Below, in pieces: positions 8,467 through 16,323 of a stretch of 64,000 nucleotides of DNA; position 1 is the first letter of the stretch, and the number at the start of each line of letters is the position of its first letter. This stretch comes from Paraflavitalea sp. CAU 1676 (GTDB lineage Bacteria; Bacteroidota; Bacteroidia; Chitinophagales; Chitinophagaceae). The position numbers were made by a program, and so were the translations under genes. Below the pieces are notes generated by a model. The model did no database searches. It worked only from the letters and a program-made list of their open reading frames with translations, and was not told the DNA's origin. The stretch spans positions 310,001 to 374,000 of the forward strand of contig NZ_JARHUJ010000010.1 in NCBI RefSeq assembly GCF_029223285.1. The letters run 5' to 3'.

Positions 8467-11400
8467 TTAGAGTTGGAAGCGAACACCAAAATTGAATCTG
8501 CGTGGATTGGAAAGCGCTCCGTAGTCGATACCTGCTCCACCGAAACCGCGGCTGGTTGCATTAAGACTGTTCACGTTGGGGTCGGCCCCGGTGTAGTTGG
8601 TGATCATAAACAGGTCTTGAGCAGATGCCGTAATGGCCAGGGACTTGAAGACGCGCATCCTTTTCAGCAATGCATCGGGGAGGCGGTAGGAGAGCGTGAT
8701 GTCGCGCATTCTCAGCCAGTTTACTTCTTCAATGAAATCTGCTTCCGAAGTGGAGGCATTGTAGTAGCCCTGTGTGTAGTAGGGAATTACCGCAATGCTG
8801 TTGGGTGTAGGCTTGTCGCTGTTTTCCAGACCGTCTTTCAGTATACCCTTAATAACGCGGGGCTGCTCACGGTCGAGGGTTCTTGTACTCAAACCATTTG
8901 TATAGAGATACATTTCGTTGGCGTTGAATACATCGCCGCCTTTACGAATGTCGATATTGAAGTTGAGGTTGAAACCTTTGTATGAGAAATTGTTGATGAT
9001 ACCGAGTTTGAAGTCGGGCTGCCTGTTGGCAATGTTCTCGAAGGTGTTCTGGTTGATGGGATAGCCGGTAGCCGGATCGATCAGCAGGTCGCCATTGGAA
9101 TTTTTTTGGAAGGTATAACCTGCCAGGTTTCCGGTGAAGGCACCCTTGAAAGCCTGTGAGCGTACGTTGCCAAAGAGCCAGGTATCGGAATCGTAATAGA
9201 AGGGAAGGTCCTTAGGCATATCGAGGATCTCACCTACGTTGCGGTCGAAGTTGAGGGTAACATCCCAGTTGAAATTCTTCGTTTGAATGGGAGTGCCGGT
9301 CAATTGAATTTCCAAACCGCGGTTTTCTACCAGGCCACCGTTGATGAACTTCAGCACATAGCCAGTGAGGTAGCTACTGCGGGCAGATAGGATCTGATCG
9401 CTACTTCTAAGGGTATAGTAGGTAAAATCGATACCCAGGCGATTTTTCAGAAACTTCATTTCGAGTCCCATATCCTGCTGACGGGTTTGTTCGGGGCGAA
9501 GGTTCTGGTTGCCGCCGGTTACACCTAGTGCATAACCGCCGCCGGTGGTGATCTGCGATACAAACGCGAAATCGATGGCGTAGGGCATAAACACGCTTTT
9601 GCCGGAAGTGGCGCGGTTGTAACGCAGTTTCGCAAAGCTAAGCCATGGTAGTGCTTCGGATACTGCGGGGATATCTGTGGGCACAATGTTGGCGCCTATG
9701 GAAGCATAGTCGAACCAGGGCGATTTGCCTGGGTAGAACTTAGAGGTAAGTTTGGAGTCGCCTTCCGTGGTATAGCTTAACGAAAGGTTGAGGTATTTAT
9801 AGTTCAACACGTAGTTGCTGTACAAACGCACATTGCGTGAACGGAAAAGACCGGTACGGGCGTCCCTGGATTCTGGTTTGGTGTTGTTGATATTGAGGAA
9901 GTCGGCTTCGAAGAACTGCTCGCCTTTGAAGGCATCGATCTTCGTTCTGTAGTCATCGATATTAGCACCGGCTACCAACGTATTGTTGAAATCGCCCCAT
10001 TTCTTACGGGCGGTGATGCGGCCCTGGTAGTTGAGGTTGGTGGTGATCTGATCGTACAGTGATACGAAACCATTGGTGAAGGAACCGTATTGCGATTGGG
10101 GATGGGAAGCAAAGATCCCCTCGGTGCTATAGCCATCGTAGCCGGCGATACCATTGATGGTAAGCCATTTTACGGGTTCATAGGTGAGGTTTACGCTACC
10201 CTGCAACCTGTTCACCTTGTCTTCTCCATTGTTCTTGTTTACATCCCAGAATGGGTTGTCGGCCTCGCTGCCGTAAGCCACGTTGCGCAATGTTTTACGA
10301 GAGCCATTAGGCAACAGGTAATTAGAAACATCGTTGTCGCTGGGCCAGTACATCAAGGAGATGAAATAGCTGCCGGCGCCTTTGGATACTTTGTCGGTGA
10401 CAGAGTTGGTATATGTACCGGAAGCCTGCACAGTCAGTTTGTTGGAAATCTTGGTGCTGCTGGTGAGGCGAACCGTGGAACGCTTGAAAGCGGAAGAAGG
10501 TACAACTCCATTGTTGTCGAGGAAACTGCCTGAGAGGCGGTAAGTAGTACCCTGTGTGCCGCCTTCGAAGCTGAGTGAGTGTTGCTGCTGGAAGCCGGTG
10601 CGGAAGAATGCGTCGAAATTGTCGTAAAACTGGGTGCCTTCGGGGTATTTTTCTCCGAAGTAGGTGCCCACGTTGTTGTCTTTTACGCCGTTGGTTCCGC
10701 GGCCATATACTTTTTGTACTTCGGGGAAGCGGTAGAGTTTTGCAAAACCGAAGTTGTTATCGTAGGTGATGGTTCCTTTGCCTGCCTTACCTCTTTTGGT
10801 GGTAATCAATACCACGCCTGCTGCACCTTGCGAACCATAGAGGGCGGTTGCTTCGGGGCCTTTCAGGATCGTTACCGTTTCAATGTCTTCGGGGTTGATA
10901 TCCATGGCGCGGTTTCCGTAATCGCCGTTGCGGTTGGCAAAACCAATACCGCTGGGGTTGGAGGCGCCTACCAGGTTTTCCTGGTTGAGCGTTTGGTTAT
11001 CATAAGGAACACCGTCTACCACGAACAGGGGCTGATTGTTACCACCGATAGAGGTAGCGCCCCTGAGTACGATGGTTGAGGACGCGCCGGGCAATCCTGA
11101 AGTAGAAGTGATGGTGGCGCCAGGAACTCGGCCTGCGAGGGCGTTAAGAAAGTTATCGCGGCGAGTTTGCGCGATCTCCTCTCCTTTTACTTCCGCTACG
11201 GAATAGGGAAGCTCTTTGCGGCCCCGTTTCTGGCCATAGGCCGTTACTACTACATCCTGCATGGTGCCTTTGGCGGCCACCAGTTTGACCGGGTAGGTGG
11301 CATCATCTCCAACTGTAACCTGGATCTTGTTGTACCCTACGTACGTGAATGCAATGACATCGCCTTTTTGTGCCAGGATAATGTAGGTGCCGTTGGCTCC

Positions 11401-11568
11401 TGTAGTAATTTGTTTTTTGGTGCGCTGGTTTGTGATGGTTACGCCTTCCAGGGGTGATTCATCGTCATCTGCGAGGACGGTTCCCGAAATGTTTTTCTCC
11501 TGTGCAAAGAGCCAGGTGCTGCATAGCAGCAACAGGCCTGCCAGGAGCAGCCGAAGGGTCTTTCTCAT
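8467..11568 (-). CDS. SusC/RagA-family TonB-linked outer membrane protein, locus 1
   Basis: A 1033-residue TonB-dependent outer-membrane transporter. Order: signal peptide (about 1-22), a carboxypeptidase-D-like regulatory domain (ISGTVLADDDESPLEGVTI...FTYVGYNKIQV, about 27-95), the SusC TonB-box/plug start QDVVVTAYGQKRGRKEL near residue 105, plug domain with LNALAGRVPGATI, PLFVVDGVPYDN and IETVTILKGPEATALYGSQGAAGVVLITTKRG, then a long beta-barrel ending RRFNFGVRFQL with the terminal aromatic/leucine signature. There is no STN domain, so it is not expected to signal to a FecR/sigma pair. A deoR-family gene lies 142 bases upstream on the same strand, and susD follows. It imports an unknown oligomer using TonB energy. 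Confidence 0.95.
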   Translation of the reverse strand: MRKTLRLLLAGLLLLCSTWLFAQEKNISGTVLADDDESPLEGVTITNQRTKKQITTGANGTYIILAQKGDVIAFTYVGYNKIQVTVGDDATYPVKLVAAKGTMQDVVVTAYGQKRGRKELPYSVAEVKGEEIAQTRRDNFLNALAGRVPGATITSTSGLPGASSTIVLRGATSIGGNNQPLFVVDGVPYDNQTLNQENLVGASNPSGIGFANRNGDYGNRAMDINPEDIETVTILKGPEATALYGSQGAAGVVLITTKRGKAGKGTITYDNNFGFAKLYRFPEVQKVYGRGTNGVKDNNVGTYFGEKYPEGTQFYDNFDAFFRTGFQQQHSLSFEGGTQGTTYRLSGSFLDNNGVVPSSAFKRSTVRLTSSTKISNKLTVQASGTYTNSVTDKVSKGAGSYFISLMYWPSDNDVSNYLLPNGSRKTLRNVAYGSEADNPFWDVNKNNGEDKVNRLQGSVNLTYEPVKWLTINGIAGYDGYSTEGIFASHPQSQYGSFTNGFVSLYDQITTNLNYQGRITARKKWGDFNNTLVAGANIDDYRTKIDAFKGEQFFEADFLNINNTKPESRDARTGLFRSRNVRLYSNYVLNYKYLNLSLSYTTEGDSKLTSKFYPGKSPWFDYASIGANIVPTDIPAVSEALPWLSFAKLRYNRATSGKSVFMPYAIDFAFVSQITTGGGYALGVTGGNQNLRPEQTRQQDMGLEMKFLKNRLGIDFTYYTLRSSDQILSARSSYLTGYVLKFINGGLVENRGLEIQLTGTPIQTKNFNWDVTLNFDRNVGEILDMPKDLPFYYDSDTWLFGNVRSQAFKGAFTGNLAGYTFQKNSNGDLLIDPATGYPINQNTFENIANRQPDFKLGIINNFSYKGFNLNFNIDIRKGGDVFNANEMYLYTNGLSTRTLDREQPRVIKGILKDGLENSDKPTPNSIAVIPYYTQGYYNASTSEADFIEEVNWLRMRDITLSYRLPDALLKRMRVFKSLAITASAQDLFMITNYTGADPNVNSLNATSRGFGGAGIDYGALSNPRRFNFGVRFQL

Positions 11569-11710
11569 AAGCCGAGTTTTTTGTGCTTTTAGTTATAAAC
11601 AGTCGATGATTGTGCCGTTTTCAATAGGGATAAGGTCCGTTGAATAGTGGTACGGATATTCGTTGGGTAAGGTTTTGGTTATTGCAGTCTATTGGTGGTT
11701 CGGAGGAAAC

Positions 11711-12460
11711 TCAAAGTACTTCTATGCCGGCATCACGGTAAGGCTTCAGCATCGGATCATCGGGCGGCAGTTCAGTGATCAGTGTATGGATTTTATTCAC
11801 TTCACAGATATGGATGGGCTGAAGAGAATTGATCTTTTCAGCAATGGAAAGGCAAACAACTTTGCGGGAGGATTCGATCATGGCTTTTTTCAGGTGCACT
11901 ACATCCCAGTCGCTATCGGTAATGCCGTCTTTGATGCTGATGGCGTTGACACCGAGGAAACAGACATCGGCGCGGATCCTTTTGATCTGGGCGATGGCTT
12001 CGCTGCCTACCGTGATCTTCGAGTTCTTGGACACTTTATCGCCGATCAGGATCACTTCGATGGTGGGGTGATGCATGTATTCCAAAACGGCAGGGATACT
12101 GCCAGAAATAAAGGTCGCCCGGAGCTGGGGTGGGAGGGCCCTGGCCAGCTCGATAATGGTAGTGCCTCCGGTGGTCAGTACGAACATGCCGTCACTGACG
12201 AGGGATGCAGCTTTTTGCGCGATTATCTTCTTATGATCGTGAGAATAAACGTTGTTGGAGGGATAGTAAACCTGGTTGAAGGAATGGGATAAAGCGCCGC
12301 CATGGACCTTGATAATTTTGCCTTCGTCGGCCAGCTCCTGCAGGTCACGACGAATGGTATCTTCTGATACGCTGATCTCATGGCTGAGGCTGGAGGACAA
12401 CACCTTGTTGTGGAGGTTGACCTGGTGCAGTATATATGCCTGGCGTTCCTTCTTAAGCAT
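11711..12460 (-). CDS. DeoR/GlpR-family transcriptional regulator, locus 1
   Basis: A 249-residue DNA-binding regulator. The N-terminal winged helix holds the DeoR signature SEDTIRRDLQELADEGKIIKVHGGA (about residues 31-55). The C-terminal DeoR sensor domain, which in the family binds a sugar phosphate, has LTTGGTTIIELARALPPQL and FLGVNAISIKDGITDSDWDVVHLKKAMIESS. The start MLKKERQAYIL at 12460 matches the paralogue at 22174. The two proteins are close paralogues over their whole length. It lies directly upstream of susC locus 1, same strand, so control of that uptake locus is likely but inferred. Confidence 0.93.
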   Translation of the reverse strand: MLKKERQAYILHQVNLHNKVLSSSLSHEISVSEDTIRRDLQELADEGKIIKVHGGALSHSFNQVYYPSNNVYSHDHKKIIAQKAASLVSDGMFVLTTGGTTIIELARALPPQLRATFISGSIPAVLEYMHHPTIEVILIGDKVSKNSKITVGSEAIAQIKRIRADVCFLGVNAISIKDGITDSDWDVVHLKKAMIESSRKVVCLSIAEKINSLQPIHICEVNKIHTLITELPPDDPMLKPYRDAGIEVL

Positions 12461-12481
12461 CGGTTAGTTGGGTTACACGCA

Positions 12482-12506
12482 CAAATTAGGTAAAATGCCG
12501 CATAAA
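12482..12506 (-). promoter_or_regulatory. Conserved upstream block of deoR locus 1 (promoter or operator)
   Basis: A 25-base block on the minus strand, 22 bases before the deoR start, running from TTTATGCGGCA to TAATTTG. It aligns without gaps with the block at 22195-22219 before the paralogous deoR (19 of 25 identical by hand). The TAnTTTG end resembles a Bacteroidetes -7 box with one base fewer. It may be the promoter, an autoregulatory operator, or both. Confidence 0.4.
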
Positions 12507-12957
12507 GGTGCAGAACTGTTAAATTTTTTGCAGAATTGTGGGTAAGTTGAATGAACCGGGGCGTTAATATGCGGGATTTTTGTGATGAGTTGAGGCAATA
12601 GCGTGATTTGTTCGGGATTTGGCCCGGGTTTGAGGAAGTTTGTGGGTGACTCCTGTTGTTGTGGGTGAGTAGACAGGGCCAGGTCCTTGTTCCTGCTTCA
12701 GTCGTACCTCATTCGCCCCTTGTTTTGGGCCACGCCGAGGATAACCCAATGAATATCATAAGCAAATGAAAAGAAGGGCAAAGGGAAGGGGGAGCGTTGA
12801 GGAGCCGTTACAGAGCCAACATGCGCGGTAACTCCGGATGAGGTACGAACAAGTACCGAACAAGGTATATCGCTGGGGCGATTGAAAAAAGTTGCTGTCA
12901 ACAACCAGGAGAGGCAAAGGGCTTCTAGCCGATCAAAGCAGGCAGTAAATGTTAAAA
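12507..12957. other. Gap without a supported gene
   Basis: About 450 bases between the deoR promoter block and the tandem repeat. Open frames here (for example minus strand 12564-12749 and 12698-13003) have no signal peptide, no recognisable domain and unusual composition, so I do not call them. A short near-repeat is visible around 12842-12868 (GTACGAACAA then GTACCGAACAAG). Nothing else is recognised. Confidence 0.5.
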
Positions 12958-13007
12958 TGCCACGGAAAGTCACTAAATGCCACGGATCGCCACGGAATGC
13001 CACGGCT
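12958..13007. repeat. 10-bp tandem repeat, five units
   Basis: Five consecutive 10-base units based on GCCACGGAAT start at 12958, 12968, 12978, 12988 and 12998. Units 1, 3, 4 and 5 keep GCCACGG exactly; unit 2 (GTCACTAAAT) is degenerate. The array ends 60 bases before the start of the small basic protein gene. A 10-bp period places each copy on the same face of the helix, which would suit protein binding, but slippage alone could also make it. Confidence 0.7.
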
Positions 13008-13067
13008 TAAGTGTCGGCCTGTTCTGCAATTGAGGGCACCAAAGTAACTTTAAGTAAAATTCATCAT

Positions 13068-13592
13068 ATGGCACGGCTTATCTCCATTCCTCCGTTTACC
13101 GGTACTGTGGGTCCGGTAACAGTGTACAAAATGTATGACCAGTTTTATTTGCGCTCACGCAGTTCGATTACCGGGAAAAGAATTAAGAAAGATCCAGCGT
13201 TCCAAAAGTTCAGGCAGTCGTCTGCCCTGATGGCCCTGGCATCGCCGATAGGCGCTGCTGTGTATGCGCTGATACCGAAGTTCCGAAGGAAGTTGAAACT
13301 CTATCGAAAGCTCGTAGGGGAGGCCAGGATCTGGTTAAAATATGGCTGGAAGCGGGATGATATTATTGAATACCTCGGTAAACAATATGCTGGCCGTTCC
13401 GGAATGATTAAGGAATATCCCTGCACCAGGCTTCGTGTTAGTTATCGGGTGCAGTGTGAGTCCCTGCGAGAAGTAGTGCCTGGACTTAGAAAGACAGTTC
13501 CGGTTGAATTGCCTCCTGTTGAGTTGCGCCTTTGGCAAAAGAGGGATAGGGAATTTCGGCGACAGGAAAGGGAAGCAACTATCAGGTTTTGA
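13068..13592 (+). CDS. Basic protein of unknown function
   Basis: I take the start at the ATG at 13068 (MARLISIPPFTGTVGPVTVY), giving 174 residues, rather than an in-frame codon at 13011, because the 19 extra residues are unlike the rest and the FTGTVGPVTVYKM opening is typical of similar proteins I remember from Bacteroidota. The protein is strongly basic, rich in Arg and Lys, without a signal peptide or membrane segment. Visible features: YLRSRSSITGKRIKKDPAFQ, then FRQSSALMALASPIGAAVY, KFRRKLKLYRKLVGEA and a long basic C-terminus. A nucleic-acid or structural role would fit the charge but is not shown. It is alone on the plus strand between minus-strand genes and follows a tandem repeat. 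Confidence 0.6.
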   Translation: MARLISIPPFTGTVGPVTVYKMYDQFYLRSRSSITGKRIKKDPAFQKFRQSSALMALASPIGAAVYALIPKFRRKLKLYRKLVGEARIWLKYGWKRDDIIEYLGKQYAGRSGMIKEYPCTRLRVSYRVQCESLREVVPGLRKTVPVELPPVELRLWQKRDREFRRQEREATIRF

Positions 13593-13625
13593 TGATGCGC
13601 TGCATTTGAAATTGAGTTGTTCAAA

Positions 13626-14048
13626 TCATGACTCCTCTGCTTTAGTATTGTTTCTAGGGACAAAACATATCAGGCTTGCAAGGATAAAACTTATTATGTA
13701 AATGATATGAAGGCTGATCGCAAAAGGATCAGCTTTTGGGGAGGCAATATCTTTAAACAATTCAATGGTGAAAATTTTCTTTGTCTCATAATAAGGCAAG
13801 CAGTTCATGACCATAACGCAAAGTATAAAGTAGCAAAGCAATCGAACCTTTACCGGAATGTTAATTTCCCTTGTCAGTGTACCAAAGAAGGCAAAGGCCG
13901 CTAAACCTATTATTGCATTGATACTGTAAAGTCCAATCGTATAGGCGAGTATTTCAACATCATTCGTTTTAAATAGAAAATAAGTGAACACCGCTAAGGG
14001 TATTGAGATGCCTGAAAGGAGGAGGCTAAAAATTGCGGGAGACTTCAT
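13626..14048 (-). CDS. Small membrane protein, unknown function
   Basis: I use the ATG at 14048 (MKSPAIFSLLLSG), giving 140 residues; a GTG at 14078 would add ten polar residues. Four hydrophobic segments are visible: AIFSLLLSGISIPLAVFTYFL, ILAYTIGLYSINAIIGLAAFA, VRLLCYFILCVMVMNCL and ISLHIIYIISFILASLICFV. A soluble loop with FTIELFKDIASPKADPFA lies between the last two. It is the last gene of an AT-richer minus-strand cluster (from 16073), 39 bases after the next membrane protein, and converges with the basic-protein gene ending at 13592. No family recognised. Confidence 0.65.
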   Translation of the reverse strand: MKSPAIFSLLLSGISIPLAVFTYFLFKTNDVEILAYTIGLYSINAIIGLAAFAFFGTLTREINIPVKVRLLCYFILCVMVMNCLPYYETKKIFTIELFKDIASPKADPFAISLHIIYIISFILASLICFVPRNNTKAEES

Positions 14049-14087
14049 TTTTTTATTTTTATACAGATGGAGTTTCACGCCTCCGGC

Positions 14088-14357
14088 TTACCGCCAAACC
14101 CAATACATCGTTCCGTATAAGATCAGGATCAAGCTATTACTGGCAATAATAGGCAGCTTCTCCCGCACTTTGAATAGATAGAGTGTTAAAACATTTATAG
14201 CTAATTGAATGCCCATGAAACCGGCCAGCAAGATGGATGCTTCGTTTTCATGCCCCGCACTTGTGGCATAGCCCAGGCCATAGGCAGTGAGGTAATAAAT
14301 TATTATTAGCAATGGAAAGCATAGGAGGTTACCGCATAATAAAAGAGACGTTTTCAT
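14088..14357 (-). CDS. Small membrane protein, unknown function
   Basis: An 89-residue protein with three predicted membrane segments: LLLCGNLLCFPLLIIIYYL, ILLAGFMGIQLAINVLTLYLF and LPIIASNSLILILYGTMYWVW. Its ATG at 14357 overlaps the stop of the upstream lipoprotein gene (14354) by four bases, a sign of translational coupling. The C-terminus is short (WVWR). It resembles its downstream neighbour only in being a small multi-pass membrane protein. No family recognised. Confidence 0.65.
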   Translation of the reverse strand: MKTSLLLCGNLLCFPLLIIIYYLTAYGLGYATSAGHENEASILLAGFMGIQLAINVLTLYLFKVREKLPIIASNSLILILYGTMYWVWR

Positions 14358-14919
14358 GGGCTTATTTTTATTAAGTAGGGGCCACTCCAGAAGCGGGTAT
14401 CATTCATATTGTATTTATGCAAACTATCCCGTTTATCAGCGAGTTCTGTAAAGAAGTATTCTCTGATATCATGGGACAACTCCTGCTGGTCTTCGGCCTT
14501 TGTAAAGGATGGCCCCATCCAGGTTAACAGGATAGAATTATTCTTTCGAATCCCGATATACGATGTGCCTTCGTAGTACCACAGAGCACTTGGTTTTATG
14601 GAAAGTCTGCTGGTAGGGTTTTGTGTAATGAGGAGGATCCCCATCTTGGTAAATTCGTTATTGTAAACAATGGTGTCAATAGTGATTTGGGTTGAATCCG
14701 ATGAATACTTATTGTCAAAGAAGAATTCCTTTTGCTCTTTCAAGTGATGACGGAAATAGTTTATTACATAGATGCTGTCTTTGGCATAATCTGCTTTATT
14801 TATGACTGCGATGTTTAGATACTCCTTCGGTGTAAACTCTTTGACCCTTGCTCTTGGCAAGAGCAGGATAAGATGGAAAGAGTAATCATAAATCGAAATT
14901 TGTTGGAGAATATCTTCAT
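14354..14919 (-). pseudogene. Lipoprotein gene with an apparent single-base frameshift near its signal peptide
   Basis: The long open frame (14860-14354, 168 residues) lacks an ATG: its only start is a TTG at 14860. In the next frame an ATG at 14919 gives MKIFSNKFRFMITLSILSCS followed by CQEQGSK, a clear lipoprotein signal with lipobox LSC|S or SCS|C, but that frame stops at 14815. The two join naturally if one base was lost between about 14855 and 14835 (GGG and AAA runs lie there). The mature part (EFTPKEYLNIAVINKADYAK... to SGPYLIKISP) has no known domain. Either the gene is inactivated, or this is a sequencing or assembly error. The next gene overlaps its stop. Confidence 0.6.
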
Positions 14920-15002
14920 ATTATTTTCTTCAATTTGCTCCAACCAGGATGGTGGACCAGACTGCTTGGAGGTAATATCTTCTTAAAAATGGATACAAAA
15001 GA

Positions 15003-16073
15003 CTACCGTTGCCGGTAGTAGGTATAGCCGTAGGTAACAGTAGATTCCAGTTTGTTGTTTATGAAATTCGTTTCTTTGACCAATAACCCTTTCTTGTCAT
15101 ATTCAAGAATTAGTCGACCTTCACTTTCATATCCATCAAAATATCTTATGGCGCTGATAAGTTTTCCTTTCCTGTTGTAAGTCCAAATGCGCTTTGGACG
15201 ACCGGACGTGGGATTGGAATCGTGATATTCAATTCTTTCACCTGTTTTGTCGTTATATTCTGTCTTTTCGCTAATAAATTGTTTGAGCGGTGGCCCGCCG
15301 AACTCGCTATGTGATATCAGTCTTTTCTTGTTATCGTATTCATTGATGTACAAATCGTAGTAAATTAGTGAGTCTCCGCGATAGGTAAATGATTCGACTT
15401 TTACTGGTTCTTTAATGCTTGAAATTTGCCACTTTTTTATTAAATTACTCAGGTTGTTTACTACACCTACTGTTTTTAACAGCAAAGTATCACCGAGGTA
15501 GGTTGAGTCGTATTTTGTCGTGTCGGGCTTTTGATTTTTTATTTCGGCTTCAAGTTTAATGAGTTGCGGAATTTCGATACTGTCAACAACTTTGCCATTG
15601 ATCATGGTAGTGATCTTGAAATTAGAATCTGGCGTATTTGAATAGATCTTCTTTATTTCCACAGCCTCACTTTCAAGATGCTCAATATCATCAATGAAAG
15701 CATGAAGTGAGTTTCCTTCGATTGTCTTCGCTATGGTCGCTCTAAACGTATTGGCCGTCATGACAGCCTCATTGGCTTTGCTTCGATGAAATGAGTATAC
15801 AATACTGTCTGTTGAAGGGTAATTATAATATTCAGTAAATTTTGATAAATACCCTCCGGGTGAATAGGTTAATCGGGATAAGACTCTTGTCCCAACAGAA
15901 TCAGAAATGGTTTTCGTGACAGTTCTTATTTTATTTATCCTTTCTTCGGGATTGGGGCTAATAACACTCATTTTCTCCCCTATTTCAGAGAAACCTACAA
16001 AGTCCTGTCCATTGGCGAAGAATTGAGTTAGTAACAGTAGTATCACGACTAATGGCCGCTTTGGTTTGATCAT
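15003..16073 (-). CDS. Secreted protein with YD/Rhs-like C-terminal repeats, unknown function
   Basis: I prefer the ATG at 16073 (MIKPKRPLVVILLLLTQFFA), which gives a clean signal peptide ending FFANGQ; an ATG at 16094 would add seven residues. The protein has about 356 residues. The C-terminal third holds loosely repeated strands of the type found in Rhs/YD-repeat or MORN-like proteins: YINEYDNKKRLISHSEF, KTEYNDKTGERIEYHD, WTYNRKGKLISAIRYFDG and LEYDKKGLLVKETNF. The middle is helical and polar with a KPDTTKYDSTYLGDTLLL segment. It is first in an AT-richer cluster with a lipoprotein and two membrane proteins on the same strand. The function is unknown; the short repeats do not make it a toxin. 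Confidence 0.7.
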   Translation of the reverse strand: MIKPKRPLVVILLLLTQFFANGQDFVGFSEIGEKMSVISPNPEERINKIRTVTKTISDSVGTRVLSRLTYSPGGYLSKFTEYYNYPSTDSIVYSFHRSKANEAVMTANTFRATIAKTIEGNSLHAFIDDIEHLESEAVEIKKIYSNTPDSNFKITTMINGKVVDSIEIPQLIKLEAEIKNQKPDTTKYDSTYLGDTLLLKTVGVVNNLSNLIKKWQISSIKEPVKVESFTYRGDSLIYYDLYINEYDNKKRLISHSEFGGPPLKQFISEKTEYNDKTGERIEYHDSNPTSGRPKRIWTYNRKGKLISAIRYFDGYESEGRLILEYDKKGLLVKETNFINNKLESTVTYGYTYYRQR

Positions 16074-16265
16074 TGAGAAATGGGCGAATGTCATAGATTA
16101 TTTTAATGGATAATGTCAGGCTCAGGTTACCCTCATTGAATGTTACCCTCCGGCCCAAGATAGGAAAGCGGGATAGGAATGTCAATACCAGTACAGCTAT
16201 TATGTGCTCAAAGACATATAATATTGGGTTAAAATGGTTTCAGGTTTCCGAATAGGTATAAACGA

Positions 16266-16293
16266 ACAAAGGATGCCGGCTGGCATCCTTTGT
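16266..16293 (-). terminator. Hairpin terminator after susD locus 2
   Basis: Arms ACAAAGGATGCC and GGCATCCTTTGT around a four-base loop, a perfect 12-bp stem, 30 bases past the susD stop at 16324. On the minus strand it is followed by TCGTTTATA, only moderately U-rich, so termination efficiency is uncertain. Confidence 0.7.
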
Positions 16294-16323
16294 CATCATG
16301 AATCCTTTTGGTATCAGGTATGG

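Noticed and set aside
12698-13003. 101-codon open frame on the minus strand
   Set aside because: It runs through the 10-bp tandem repeat, has no signal peptide and no domain, and composition is irregular.
12958-13007. CRISPR-like array
   Set aside because: Units are 10 bases and directly adjacent; there are no spacers and no cas genes.
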